Source: ARS1285 sp038045965
GTDB taxonomy: Archaea > Nanobdellota > Nanobdellia > Pacearchaeales > GW2011-AR1
DNA length: 29,119 nt
Direction: 5' to 3'
Assembly: GCA_038045965.1 (NCBI GenBank)
Contig: JBBSXD010000033.1
Location: 1-29,119 of the forward strand
How positions within the stretch are numbered: the first letter of the stretch is position 1; every line of letters begins with the position of its first letter. A program made the translations under genes and the position numbers. The notes beneath the pieces are model-generated. The model had not been told where the DNA came from. It saw nothing but the letters and a program-made list of their open reading frames with translations, and searched no databases. Below are positions 1 through 6,915 of the stretch, piece after piece.

Positions 1-10
1 GTATACAAAA

Positions 11-21
11 AAATATAAAAA
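11..21 (+). promoter_or_regulatory. TATA box of the topoisomerase gene
   Basis: The A/T-rich element AAATATAAAAA is centred 27 nt before the ATG at 43. Archaeal transcription starts about 25-27 nt after the TATA centre, so the mRNA should begin at or next to the ATG (leaderless). Confidence 0.6.
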
Positions 22-42
22 GTCCATTAGATAATCTGTATC

Positions 43-2352
43 ATGCCTCGTAAAACGAAAGATCCATTGGCGGTTGAGACTAAAGAGTATAGAGTTTTTA
101 ATCCCGAGAATATTAAGAAAACAGTCGAGATTCCTATAGTTGAACCTGTAGTTGAAAAAATAGAGTATATTGAGAAAGTTGGAAAAATTAAACCTAAAAA
201 ATCTGTTAAAAAAATTTCTAGTGAGAATAAACTGAAAAAAGATGGTTATAAATTAATTATCACAGAAAAACCACAAGCAGCTCAAAAAATATCTGCAGCT
301 TTGTCTAATGGGAATGATAATAGATTGATTAGAAATAAAATTTCATATTATGAGCTTAATAAAAACGGAGAAAGAATAGTTGTTTGTTGCGCGGTTGGAC
401 ATTTATTTTCTGTGAGCCAGAATATTAAAGGGAGTTATTATCCTATTTTTGACATTGGTTGGCATCCTAATTTTGAAATTAATAAAAAAGATTTCACAAA
501 GAATTATTATGATACAATAAAATGGCTTGTTAAAGGAGCAAGCGAGATAATAGTAGCAACGGATTTTGATGTTGAAGGAGAAGTAATCGGCTATAATATT
601 GTAAGATATATTGCAATGCAAAAAGATGCAAGAAGAATGAAATTCAGTTCTCTTACTGCTGAGGAAATTAAAGAATCATATGATAAAAGATTACCCAATA
701 TAGAATGGGGGCAAGCAATTGCTGGAGAAACTAGACATTTTTTAGATTGGATGTATGGAATTAATTTGTCCAGAGCTTTGATGAATTCTATTAAGAAAGC
801 TGGGAAATTTAGAATAATGTCTATTGGAAGAGTGCAGGGTCCCGCTTTAAATTTTATAGTAGATAAAGAATTAAAAATTAAAGCTTTCAAACCTAGTCCT
901 TATTGGCAGATTTTCTTGGAAGTTAGTGATGGTAAAAATGTTTTAGAAGTGAAACATAATAAAGATATTATTAAAAAAGAAGAGATTGAAAAGTTTAAAA
1001 AATTGGAAGGAAATAATACTGTTGCTCATACGATAAAAACTAAACAGATTATTAGTCCCCCAGCTCCATTTGATCTCACTACATTACAAACTGAAGCATA
1101 TAAATTCCATGGGATAACTCCTAATAATACTTTAGCTTCTGCTCAAAAATTGTATTTAGATGGATTAATAAGCTACCCTAGAACTTCAAGTCAGAAAATT
1201 CCAGATGTTAAAGGAGCGTTAATCATCCTCGAGAAACTTAAAAAAATATATAAAAACTTAACGGATAATGCTGTTAATAATAAACCTATTGAAGGGAAGA
1301 AAAGTGATCCAGCACATCCAGCAATTATTCCTACTGGAAATTATGGAAAATTAGATGGACAAGAATTAAAAATTTATGAGCTTATAGTTAAGAGATTTAT
1401 TGGATGTTTTTGTGATAACGCAGAATTAGAAAATAAAAAAATAGAGATTATTATTAATAATTTAAATTTTTATGCTAGAGGAATGGAGATATTAAAATAT
1501 GGATGGATGAAAGTTTATCCGGTAAAAATGGAAGAGAAAGAAATTCAAGATATGAATGGTAAGGTATGTATTAATAAAGTTAAAATTGAGGAAAAAGAAA
1601 CTCAACCTCCCAATAGATATAGTCCTGCAAGTATTATAACTGAACTTGAAAAAAGGAATCTAGGCACTAAAGCTACAAGAGCAAATATTTTAGAAACTTT
1701 ATATAATAGAAAATATATCGAAGGGAAATCTATAACTGCTACAGAACTTGGAATAAAATTAATAGAAAGTTTAAAGAAAAATTCTCCTGTTATTATAGAT
1801 GAAAAACTAACTAGAGAGATCGAGAAAGATATGGAAGTTGTTAGATCTTCTAAAAAAGATCTTGAAAAAAAAGAGAAAATTATTTTGGATAAGGCTGAAA
1901 AAACATTAATTAAAATTTCTGAAGATTTTAAGAATAAAGAATTAGAAATAGGAAACGACTTAATTGAAGCTAATGATGCTTTAATAGAAAAAGAGAAAGA
2001 AAATAATAAATTAGGATTTAATTGTCCAGAATGTAAGAAAGGAGAATTAATAATTAAATTCACTCCGAGATTTAGAAGTTATTTCGTGGCTTGTAGTTCT
2101 TATCCTGAATGTAGGAAAGTTTTTTCATTACCCAAGGGATTAATTAAAAATGAAAATAAAAAATGTGAATCTTGTGGCTGGCCTTTAGTTCTTAGAATTA
2201 TGCAGGGAAAAAGACCATGGCAACTTTGTTTTAATCCAAATTGTTCAACTAAGAAATCAGATGATTCTAATAATAAGAATAGATATCTTGGAGAACAAAG
2301 TGATATTAAAAGGAAAAAGATTGAAGATGTGGAAAAAGTTGAAAAGGTTTAA
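43..2352 (+). CDS. topA: DNA topoisomerase I (type IA, archaeal)
   Basis: Type IA topoisomerase that cuts one DNA strand through a 5'-phosphotyrosine and relaxes negative supercoils. The TOPRIM domain runs from about residue 69 to 190, with the invariant acidic motif DFDVEGE at 174-180. The catalytic tyrosine is Y378 in the SYPRT motif. The C-terminus carries two cysteine clusters of zinc-ribbon type, the first starting with C661 and C664 (CPEC) and closing with a CSSYPEC segment, the second with CESC and CFNPNC. Length (769 aa) is normal for the family. About 66 lysine/glutamate-rich residues precede the TOPRIM domain, a low-complexity extension; the ATG is supported by the TATA box 27 nt upstream, so the extension is probably real. 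The last 20 or so residues are also highly charged. The family identity is clear from the catalytic motifs. Confidence 0.95.
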   Translation: MPRKTKDPLAVETKEYRVFNPENIKKTVEIPIVEPVVEKIEYIEKVGKIKPKKSVKKISSENKLKKDGYKLIITEKPQAAQKISAALSNGNDNRLIRNKISYYELNKNGERIVVCCAVGHLFSVSQNIKGSYYPIFDIGWHPNFEINKKDFTKNYYDTIKWLVKGASEIIVATDFDVEGEVIGYNIVRYIAMQKDARRMKFSSLTAEEIKESYDKRLPNIEWGQAIAGETRHFLDWMYGINLSRALMNSIKKAGKFRIMSIGRVQGPALNFIVDKELKIKAFKPSPYWQIFLEVSDGKNVLEVKHNKDIIKKEEIEKFKKLEGNNTVAHTIKTKQIISPPAPFDLTTLQTEAYKFHGITPNNTLASAQKLYLDGLISYPRTSSQKIPDVKGALIILEKLKKIYKNLTDNAVNNKPIEGKKSDPAHPAIIPTGNYGKLDGQELKIYELIVKRFIGCFCDNAELENKKIEIIINNLNFYARGMEILKYGWMKVYPVKMEEKEIQDMNGKVCINKVKIEEKETQPPNRYSPASIITELEKRNLGTKATRANILETLYNRKYIEGKSITATELGIKLIESLKKNSPVIIDEKLTREIEKDMEVVRSSKKDLEKKEKIILDKAEKTLIKISEDFKNKELEIGNDLIEANDALIEKEKENNKLGFNCPECKKGELIIKFTPRFRSYFVACSSYPECRKVFSLPKGLIKNENKKCESCGWPLVLRIMQGKRPWQLCFNPNCSTKKSDDSNNKNRYLGEQSDIKRKKIEDVEKVEKV

Positions 2353-2357
2353 TAAAT
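2347..2357 (+). promoter_or_regulatory. Possible TATA box of the FG-GAP gene
   Basis: GTTTAATAAAT overlaps the topA stop codon and is centred about 25 nt before the ATG at 2377, so the downstream gene may have its own leaderless promoter. Confidence 0.35.
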
Positions 2358-2376
2358 TGTTTTTCTTTAATTACAA

Positions 2377-3723
2377 ATGAAAAGGTATTTATTAATTATT
2401 TTATTTTTATTGTTTTTTGTATTTTTAATCTTTTTAAGTAATAAACAGGACCAAGAAATTTCTGATCACAAAATAATTTTTAATGAGGTTAGCAAAGAAG
2501 CTGGTTTGTATTATATTCAGAATAATTTAAATTTTTCTAATCTATCTGTTGATTCATATTTGACTTCTGATTTGCAGTTTTTATTTTCTGGGGGTGTTGC
2601 ATCTGGAGACTTTAATAATGATGGTTATGAAGATTTATATGTTAGTGTTTTAGATGGAGCTGATAAATTATTTAGAAATAATGGAGATGGAACATTTAAT
2701 GAAGTTAGTAAAGAAACAGGATTAAATTTGAATATTTCAAGTAATGGAGTAATATTTGTTGATATAAATAATGACGGATGGGATGATTTATTTGTAAGTA
2801 CAATTAATGAGGAAAGAAATTATTTATTTGTTAATTATAAAGGTAGATTTAAAGAAGAAGGATTTCAGAGAGGAATTTCTACAGAAGGGATAGAATATGG
2901 ATTCTGGCCTAGTTTTGGAGATTACAATAATGACGGATGGATAGATATTTCTACAACTCATTGGGATAGAGGAAGTATTAGAGGTTTAAGAAATGACAAT
3001 TATGGAAGACTGTTTTATAATAAAGGAAATGGATATTTTGAAGATGTAACTGATAAAAAGAAAGTTAGAATGATAACTAGTCAAGGTTTTTCAGATGTTT
3101 CTTTTGAATCAAAATTTGTAGATTTAGATAATGATGAATTAAAAGATTTAATAGTTGCAGCCGATTTTGGAAACAGCAGACTATATTGGAATAATGATAA
3201 TTATTTTATTGATGGGACTGATGACAGCGGAGTAGGATTGGATGAGTTTGGTATGGGAATTGCAGTCGGAGATTATAATAATGACGGATTAATTGATTTT
3301 TTTATAAGCTCTATTTATTGTAATGATAAAGATTGCATGGAAGGAATGAGTGGAAATAAGCTTTATAAAAATCTGGGAAACAGAAAATTCGAGGAAGTAA
3401 GTGAAATTCAGAATTTACAAGATGGGGGTTGGGGATGGAGTGCAGAATTTTTTGATTATGATGAAGATAAAGATTTGGATTTATTAATGAGCAGAGGTAT
3501 GCGCGAAAAAATAATGGGAGAACATGATTTTACAGATTTTGCTTTGAAGTTATGGAGAAATGATAATAATTATTTTGTTGATGTAACTTCCGAATCTGGG
3601 CTTGATTTAATTGGAGATGGAAGAGATTTAGTAGTGTTTGATTATGATAATGATAAAGATTTAGATATATTTGTAGTAAGGAATGGAGATAGTGGTCTGT
3701 TATTTAGAAATGAATTAAATTGA
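2377..3723 (+). CDS. Secreted/anchored FG-GAP (VCBS) repeat protein
   Basis: Extracellular protein with an N-terminal hydrophobic segment (residues about 4-20, preceded by MKR) that acts as a signal peptide or membrane anchor. The rest contains seven copies of the calcium-binding FG-GAP/VCBS signature D-x-N/D-x-D-x-x-x-D, at about residues 78, 129, 182, 249, 298, 360 and 422, for example GDFNNDGYEDLYVS and GDYNNDGWIDISTT. Seven such repeats are what a complete seven-bladed beta-propeller (integrin-alpha-like) needs. Phrases of the type 'F-x-E/D-V-S/T-x-x-x-G-L' recur between blades, as in CRTAC/ASPIC-type proteins. Such proteins usually mediate adhesion or ligand binding at the cell surface; the ligand here is unknown. 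The gene ends in TGA, which abuts the radB-tail repeat (TGATCA), so the ancestral arrangement was probably tail to tail with radB with no spacer. Confidence 0.85.
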   Translation: MKRYLLIILFLLFFVFLIFLSNKQDQEISDHKIIFNEVSKEAGLYYIQNNLNFSNLSVDSYLTSDLQFLFSGGVASGDFNNDGYEDLYVSVLDGADKLFRNNGDGTFNEVSKETGLNLNISSNGVIFVDINNDGWDDLFVSTINEERNYLFVNYKGRFKEEGFQRGISTEGIEYGFWPSFGDYNNDGWIDISTTHWDRGSIRGLRNDNYGRLFYNKGNGYFEDVTDKKKVRMITSQGFSDVSFESKFVDLDNDELKDLIVAADFGNSRLYWNNDNYFIDGTDDSGVGLDEFGMGIAVGDYNNDGLIDFFISSIYCNDKDCMEGMSGNKLYKNLGNRKFEEVSEIQNLQDGGWGWSAEFFDYDEDKDLDLLMSRGMREKIMGEHDFTDFALKLWRNDNNYFVDVTSESGLDLIGDGRDLVVFDYDNDKDLDIFVVRNGDSGLLFRNELN

Positions 3724-3937
3724 TCACATCCATCCTTTTTTTCTAATACCCTCATTTATAATCTCAAAATACAAATCTTTTTCATGAATGGATCTATGTT
3801 TTCTTATGATGGCTCTTTTTTTGCCTTTTTCATTTTGTAATTCTATTGCACATTTGCTCCAATATTTTAGTATATCTCCTCCAACCATATTTATTCCGGC
3901 TTGTTTTCCTGAAAGCCAATCTTCTTCAGATAAAAAA
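3723..3937 (-). pseudogene. Duplicated 3' end of radB (truncated fragment)
   Basis: These 215 bases are identical, base for base, to 4705-4919, the last 71 codons (including the stop) of the intact radB gene downstream, offset by 982 nt. The fragment is on the minus strand and ends with the radB stop (3724-3726). Identity breaks at an A-run (seven A here, six in the intact copy), and beyond it the radB frame meets a TGA within a few codons, so no functional protein is expected. Perfect identity means that the duplication is recent, that gene conversion maintains it, or that the assembly is at fault. Confidence 0.9.
3723..3937. repeat. 215-bp perfect direct repeat, left copy
   Basis: Left copy of the direct repeat whose right copy is 4705-4919. 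The pair encloses 767 bp carrying a toxin-antitoxin module. The left copy touches the original neighbour (the FG-GAP gene), and the right copy is part of the intact radB, the pattern left by integration of a circular DNA carrying a gene 3' end, or by a tandem duplication. Confidence 0.95.
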
Positions 3938-4018
3938 ATAATTCAGAAATATTTTTTATATCTCTACACAGCAAATACTATATACAAAAAATTAGTCAAA
4001 TTAAAATAGAATTAATTC

Positions 4019-4035
4019 TGAGTGTCATACACTCA
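4019..4035. promoter_or_regulatory. Inverted repeat upstream of toxin-antitoxin genes (candidate operator)
   Basis: TGAGTGT (4019-4025) and ACACTCA (4029-4035) are perfect inverted repeats separated by CAT. The site lies just upstream of the TATA box of the antitoxin gene, where an autoregulating antitoxin could bind. This function is inferred from position and symmetry only. Confidence 0.4.
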
Positions 4036-4044
4036 ATAGATTAG

Positions 4045-4058
4045 AAAAATATAAAAAG
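4045..4058 (+). promoter_or_regulatory. TATA box of the toxin-antitoxin operon
   Basis: AAAAATATAAAAAG is centred about 27 nt before the antitoxin ATG at 4079, nearly the same element and spacing as in front of topA. Confidence 0.55.
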
Positions 4059-4078
4059 TTTGATTTTTATATATTATT

Positions 4079-4255
4079 ATGGAAACAGTTAAGATAGATA
4101 AGAAAATATTTCAGGATTTTTCTAAGCTTCTTAGAGAAACTAGGGAGAAATTAGAAGCTATTGAACTTGCAAGTGATCCAGAACTTATGGAATCATTAAG
4201 AAAATCTAAAGAAGAGATAACTAATGGAGAGATTGTAGATTTTGATGACTTATAA
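4079..4255 (+). CDS. Putative antitoxin (58 aa) of a RelE-type pair
   Basis: Small acidic protein of 58 residues, starting METVKIDKK and ending in the acidic tail EIVDFDDL. It is the only open frame directly before the toxin gene and overlaps it by 11 nt (toxin ATG at 4245), the usual order and translational coupling of toxin-antitoxin pairs. A TATA box lies 27 nt before the ATG, with an inverted repeat just upstream. I see no recognisable DNA-binding fold. The C-terminal half, helical then acidic, resembles the toxin-wrapping tail of many RelB/Phd-like antitoxins. The assignment rests on context, not on family similarity. Confidence 0.7.
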   Translation: METVKIDKKIFQDFSKLLRETREKLEAIELASDPELMESLRKSKEEITNGEIVDFDDL

Positions 4256-4493
4256 AATTCAAGCTTCTAAAACATTCGAAAAAGATTTTAGGAAGGTTGA
4301 TAAATATTTTCAAGATAAAATTAAGAATAAGTTCAAAGAGGTTGCAGAAAAGCCAGAAAGATATAAACATATGCATCCTCCAATGAATGAGTATTGTAGA
4401 ATTAGAATAGAAAAATTAAGAATTTTATTTTCTTATGATGCTCAAAAAAATATTATTTATTTGGAAAAAATAGTTTTTGGACATAAATATTAG
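4245..4493 (+). CDS. RelE/ParE-family toxin
   Basis: A protein of 82 residues with the RelE/ParE superfamily layout: an N-terminal helical hairpin rich in lysine (FEKDFRKVDKYFQDKIKNK), then strands carrying the conserved arginine segment YCRIRIEKLRILFSYD and the final strands with IVFGHKY. RelE members usually cut mRNA on the ribosome, whereas ParE members poison gyrase. The basic residues and the C-terminal tyrosine favour the RelE-like branch, but I cannot separate the two by eye. The upstream TTG at 4242 is in frame, but the ATG at 4245 is the likelier start. It overlaps the antitoxin gene by 11 nt. The pair lies between two copies of the radB tail, which marks it as an acquired module. 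Confidence 0.8.
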   Translation: MTYKIQASKTFEKDFRKVDKYFQDKIKNKFKEVAEKPERYKHMHPPMNEYCRIRIEKLRILFSYDAQKNIIYLEKIVFGHKY

Positions 4494-4704
4494 TTTGTGA
4501 AGGTATGATGCGAGAAAGATTTAAATTTTAATATGCTTGATATATTTTATAACTTTTCTTGCGAAATCATTCAAACTTTTAAGTTTTTCTTTTTATTCCA
4601 ATAATCTTATTTCCATCTGACTCAGATATGAACTGCTTGAGACAACTTTATCTCACTACTTATTTGCAAAAATAAACCTGAATATATTTTGCATTTTTAT
4701 TAAA
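4494..4704. other. Spacer between toxin gene and radB with a possible decayed ORF
   Basis: This 211-nt stretch is foreign to the radB repeat. On the minus strand, 4521-4647 reads as two overlapping frames joined by a single +1 shift near 4580-4590; the first includes FISESDGNKIIGIKRK, the second LKSLNDFARKVIKYIKHIKI followed by a stop. That looks protein-like, so it may be the remnant of a gene tail brought in with the module. There is no start codon and no tRNA-like or strong hairpin structure. Confidence 0.3.
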
Positions 4705-4919
4705 ATCACATCCATCCTTTTTTTCTAATACCCTCATTTATAATCTCAAAATACAAATCTTTTTCATGAATGGATCTATGTTTTCTTATGATGGCTCTTT
4801 TTTTGCCTTTTTCATTTTGTAATTCTATTGCACATTTGCTCCAATATTTTAGTATATCTCCTCCAACCATATTTATTCCGGCTTGTTTTCCTGAAAGCCA
4901 ATCTTCTTCAGATAAAAAA
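4705..4919. repeat. 215-bp perfect direct repeat, right copy
   Basis: Right copy of the repeat at 3723-3937. It is the 3' end of the intact radB gene. Confidence 0.95.
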
Positions 4920-5455
4920 TCATTATAAACCTGCCCAGTTATTAATACGGTCAAATCTTTTTTTCTGGCTATTTCATAAAGTATCTTCATTTGATGAGAT
5001 AATTCTGCATTTATTTTTTGTAATTCTTCTAAACTTGACTTTTTTGCTTCTGCTAAAGCTAGTCTATATAACATAGTCATACTGTCTACAACAATTAATC
5101 CAATATTTTCAGAATGTTTAATCTCTTTACTAATTTTATCAAATGCTTTATTTTGTTCTTCAAAGTTTGTTGGTTTTAGTATTACAATATTTTTTAAAAC
5201 TAAGTTAAAATCTTTTTGAGATATTTGATTTATTCTATCTAATGAGAAACTGCCTTCAGTATCTATAAATATTACTTTTTTATTTTCTGCTTGATAGCAA
5301 GCAGCTAATAATACAAAATTAGATTTTCCAGCTGCTGAAGGACCATAAAAAGTAGTTATTATTCCTTTCTCATAACCTCCTTCTAACCATTTATCTATAT
5401 CAGCACTTCCTGTTAATATTTTATTCGAAAGAATTTTTTGAGGATTGTTTTCCAT
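4706..5455 (-). CDS. radB: RadB, archaeal RecA/Rad51 paralogue
   Basis: Archaeal recombinase paralogue (249 aa) that assists RadA in strand exchange and repair. The Walker A motif GPSAAGKS is at residues 38-45 and the Walker B strand is GLIVVDS. The short length, without the N-terminal HhH domain of RadA, and a C-terminal segment of the type RKHRS...YFEIINEGI are characteristic of RadB. I place the start at 5455 (MENNPQKI) rather than 42 nt upstream (MSYIIINK), because a TATA element centred 27 nt upstream of 5455 would otherwise lie inside the coding sequence. The last 71 codons, stop included, are duplicated at 3723-3937. Tail-to-tail order with the FG-GAP gene was probably direct before the toxin-antitoxin segment came in. 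Confidence 0.9.
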   Translation of the reverse strand: MENNPQKILSNKILTGSADIDKWLEGGYEKGIITTFYGPSAAGKSNFVLLAACYQAENKKVIFIDTEGSFSLDRINQISQKDFNLVLKNIVILKPTNFEEQNKAFDKISKEIKHSENIGLIVVDSMTMLYRLALAEAKKSSLEELQKINAELSHQMKILYEIARKKDLTVLITGQVYNDFLSEEDWLSGKQAGINMVGGDILKYWSKCAIELQNEKGKKRAIIRKHRSIHEKDLYFEIINEGIRKKGWM

Positions 5456-5475
5456 AATATTAATATTAATTTCTT

Positions 5476-5487
5476 TATTTATAATTA
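5476..5487 (-). promoter_or_regulatory. TATA box of radB
   Basis: On the minus strand the element TAATTATAAATAA is centred about 27 nt before the ATG at 5455. It supports the shorter RadB start. Confidence 0.5.
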
Positions 5488-5539
5488 TATAGCTCAATTT
5501 ATAAATAGATAATAATCCTAATTTGAGATAATCAAAATG

Positions 5540-5550
5540 TTTTTATATAA
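5540..5550 (+). promoter_or_regulatory. TATA box of the membrane winged-helix gene
   Basis: TTTTTATATAAG is centred about 24 nt before the ATG at 5569, which points to that ATG rather than the in-frame TTG at 5560. Confidence 0.5.
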
Positions 5551-5568
5551 GGGATTATTTTGATTTTT

Positions 5569-6066
5569 ATGCATTCAAAGAAATTGGGTATTTTAATGAT
5601 TATTATAAGTTTAGTGTTTGCTGTGTTCTTATTTGACTATATAAATTTGATGAATGAAAGATCAAATAAATTAGGTTGTAATTCTGCTGAAGGATGTTTT
5701 GAAGTTCGTAAAAATTTAGATTTGAGTCATTTGGCGTTTGGATTTTTTGGATTTATGTTAGCTTTAGGATTTTATTTTTTGGTTTTTAATAATACTGAAA
5801 AGAGAATATTTGAAAAATTGGAAGATGAAAAAAATAAAAAAGTTGAAGAAGAAAGATTTAAGATTATATTAAAAGCACTTGATGAGTATGAAAGAAAAGT
5901 AATGGAAATTGTTAAGGAGCAGGAAGGAATTACTCAAAATACTTTAAAACTTAGAGCAAATATATCAAAGGCAAAATTGAGTTATATTTTACAAGAATTG
6001 GAAAGAAGAGATTTAATTATTAGAAATAAAAAAGGTAAGACTTTAGAAGTTCATTTGAAAATTTAG
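5569..6066 (+). CDS. Membrane-anchored winged-helix protein
   Basis: A protein of 165 residues with two membrane segments (about residues 6-25 and 53-72) joined by a short loop containing two cysteines (GCNSAEGCF), then a lysine/glutamate-rich helix, then a C-terminal winged-helix DNA-binding domain of about 65 residues. The latter has the layout of the MarR/IclR-like archaeal wHTH: a helix ending in MEIVKEQEG, the recognition region ISKAKLSYILQELERRDLI and the wing ending RNKKGKTLEVHL. Membrane-bound wHTH proteins of this plan are frequent in archaea and their targets are mostly unknown. The extracytoplasmic cysteine pair and the adjoining thiol-redox genes suggest that it could sense envelope redox state, but that is speculation. 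The start is ATG 5569, supported by a TATA box. Confidence 0.75.
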   Translation: MHSKKLGILMIIISLVFAVFLFDYINLMNERSNKLGCNSAEGCFEVRKNLDLSHLAFGFFGFMLALGFYFLVFNNTEKRIFEKLEDEKNKKVEEERFKIILKALDEYERKVMEIVKEQEGITQNTLKLRANISKAKLSYILQELERRDLIIRNKKGKTLEVHLKI

Positions 6067-6071
6067 TCTAT

Positions 6072-6125
6072 GAACGTTAATTCTCTAATATTTTTAGTTA
6101 TTAGACCTTATTAATATTTCCGTTC
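6072..6125 (+). promoter_or_regulatory. Nested imperfect hairpin before the DsbA-like gene
   Basis: Three complementary pairs nest in order: GAACG (6072-6076) with CGTTC (6121-6125), TTAAT (6077-6081) with ATTAA (6110-6114), and TCTAATA (6084-6090) with TATTAGA (6099-6105) around an 8-nt loop. A 6-nt bulge lies on the 3' side. It follows the stop of the wHTH gene by 5 nt. It could be a processing or termination structure of the upstream transcript, or a leader element of the downstream gene. Confidence 0.4.
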
Positions 6126-6179
6126 AGACACTAAAATAGATATACTATCATTTCATATTTTATTTATGAAATATATTGA

Positions 6180-6186
6180 AAGGAGG
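6180..6186 (+). promoter_or_regulatory. Strong Shine-Dalgarno site of the DsbA-like gene
   Basis: AAGGAGG ends 5 nt before the ATG at 6192. Most other unit-leading genes here have a TATA box at leaderless distance and no such site, so this gene is probably translated from a leadered mRNA. Confidence 0.75.
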
Positions 6187-6191
6187 ATAAA

Positions 6192-6914
6192 ATGAGTGAA
6201 AGTATAGTGAGTGAAAGTATAGAAATAAAAAAAGAAACTTTGTGGAAAGTAGCCGCTTTTATATTTGCTGCTTTGTGGCTTTTTAGTTTATATAGCAACG
6301 GTAGTTTTGGGAATGTGACTGGTAATAGTATAAAAGAAGTTAGTCCGACTATTCAAGATCCTAGTGTTGGAAATGTACAAGTAAAAATAGATGGTAGTGA
6401 TCCAATTTTGGGAGATAAGAATGCAGAGATTAGTATAGTTGAATTCTCTGATTTCCAATGTCCTTTTTGTGCAAGAGCAAATAGTGATGCTGTAGCACAA
6501 TTTAAGAAAAGTGATTATTATAAAAATGGGAAAGTTAATCTTGTTTACAAACATTTTCCTTTGAATAGTATTCATCCTTTTGCACAGAAAGCTGCTGAAG
6601 CTGCTGTTTGCGCACAAGATCAAGGAAAATTCTGGGAAATGCATGATAAAATTTTTGCGAATCAAAATGCTTTATCTGTTGATAATCTAAAATCTTATGC
6701 TAAATCAATTGGATTAAATCAAGCTAAATTTGACAGCTGTTTAGATGGAGGAAAATCTGAAAATAAAGTATCAAATGATATAAAGCAATCTACTGATGCG
6801 GGAGCTCAAGGTACTCCATATTTTGTTGTAGTTAATAATAAAGATGGAGAAACCAAAGTTGTTTCAGGAGCTCAACCATGGGTAAATTTCGAAGCAGCTA
6901 TAAATTCTTTATAA
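6192..6914 (+). CDS. DsbA-family thiol-disulfide oxidoreductase, membrane anchored
   Basis: Thioredoxin-fold protein of 240 residues that forms or rearranges disulfides outside the membrane. One hydrophobic segment (about 18-36) anchors it; the remainder is a DsbA/DSBA-like thioredoxin domain. The active site is FSDFQCPFC with cysteines C90 and C93; the cis-proline loop is GTPYFVV near residue 208; and the helical insertion HPFAQKAAEAAVCAQDQGKFW is typical of the family. It resembles archaeal and bacterial 'DsbA family' (BdbD-like) proteins. The next gene starts 1 nt after its stop and encodes a membrane protein with a CPGC motif; a DsbB homologue follows 0.9 kb downstream and is the probable electron acceptor. 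The start is fixed by a strong Shine-Dalgarno site. Confidence 0.9.
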   Translation: MSESIVSESIEIKKETLWKVAAFIFAALWLFSLYSNGSFGNVTGNSIKEVSPTIQDPSVGNVQVKIDGSDPILGDKNAEISIVEFSDFQCPFCARANSDAVAQFKKSDYYKNGKVNLVYKHFPLNSIHPFAQKAAEAAVCAQDQGKFWEMHDKIFANQNALSVDNLKSYAKSIGLNQAKFDSCLDGGKSENKVSNDIKQSTDAGAQGTPYFVVVNNKDGETKVVSGAQPWVNFEAAINSL

Positions 6915-6915
6915 A

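Noticed and set aside
1602..2063. Minus-strand open frame of 153 codons
   Set aside because: It lies entirely within topA, antisense, with composition explained by Glu/Lys codons on the coding strand.
3788..4009. Plus-strand open frame of 73 codons
   Set aside because: It is the antisense of the duplicated radB tail plus some inserted sequence; the same text recurs antisense to intact radB (4828-5076).
5456..5497. Longer RadB start (MSYIIINKEI...)
   Set aside because: The added residues are low-complexity and contain the TATA-like element placed correctly for the ATG at 5455.
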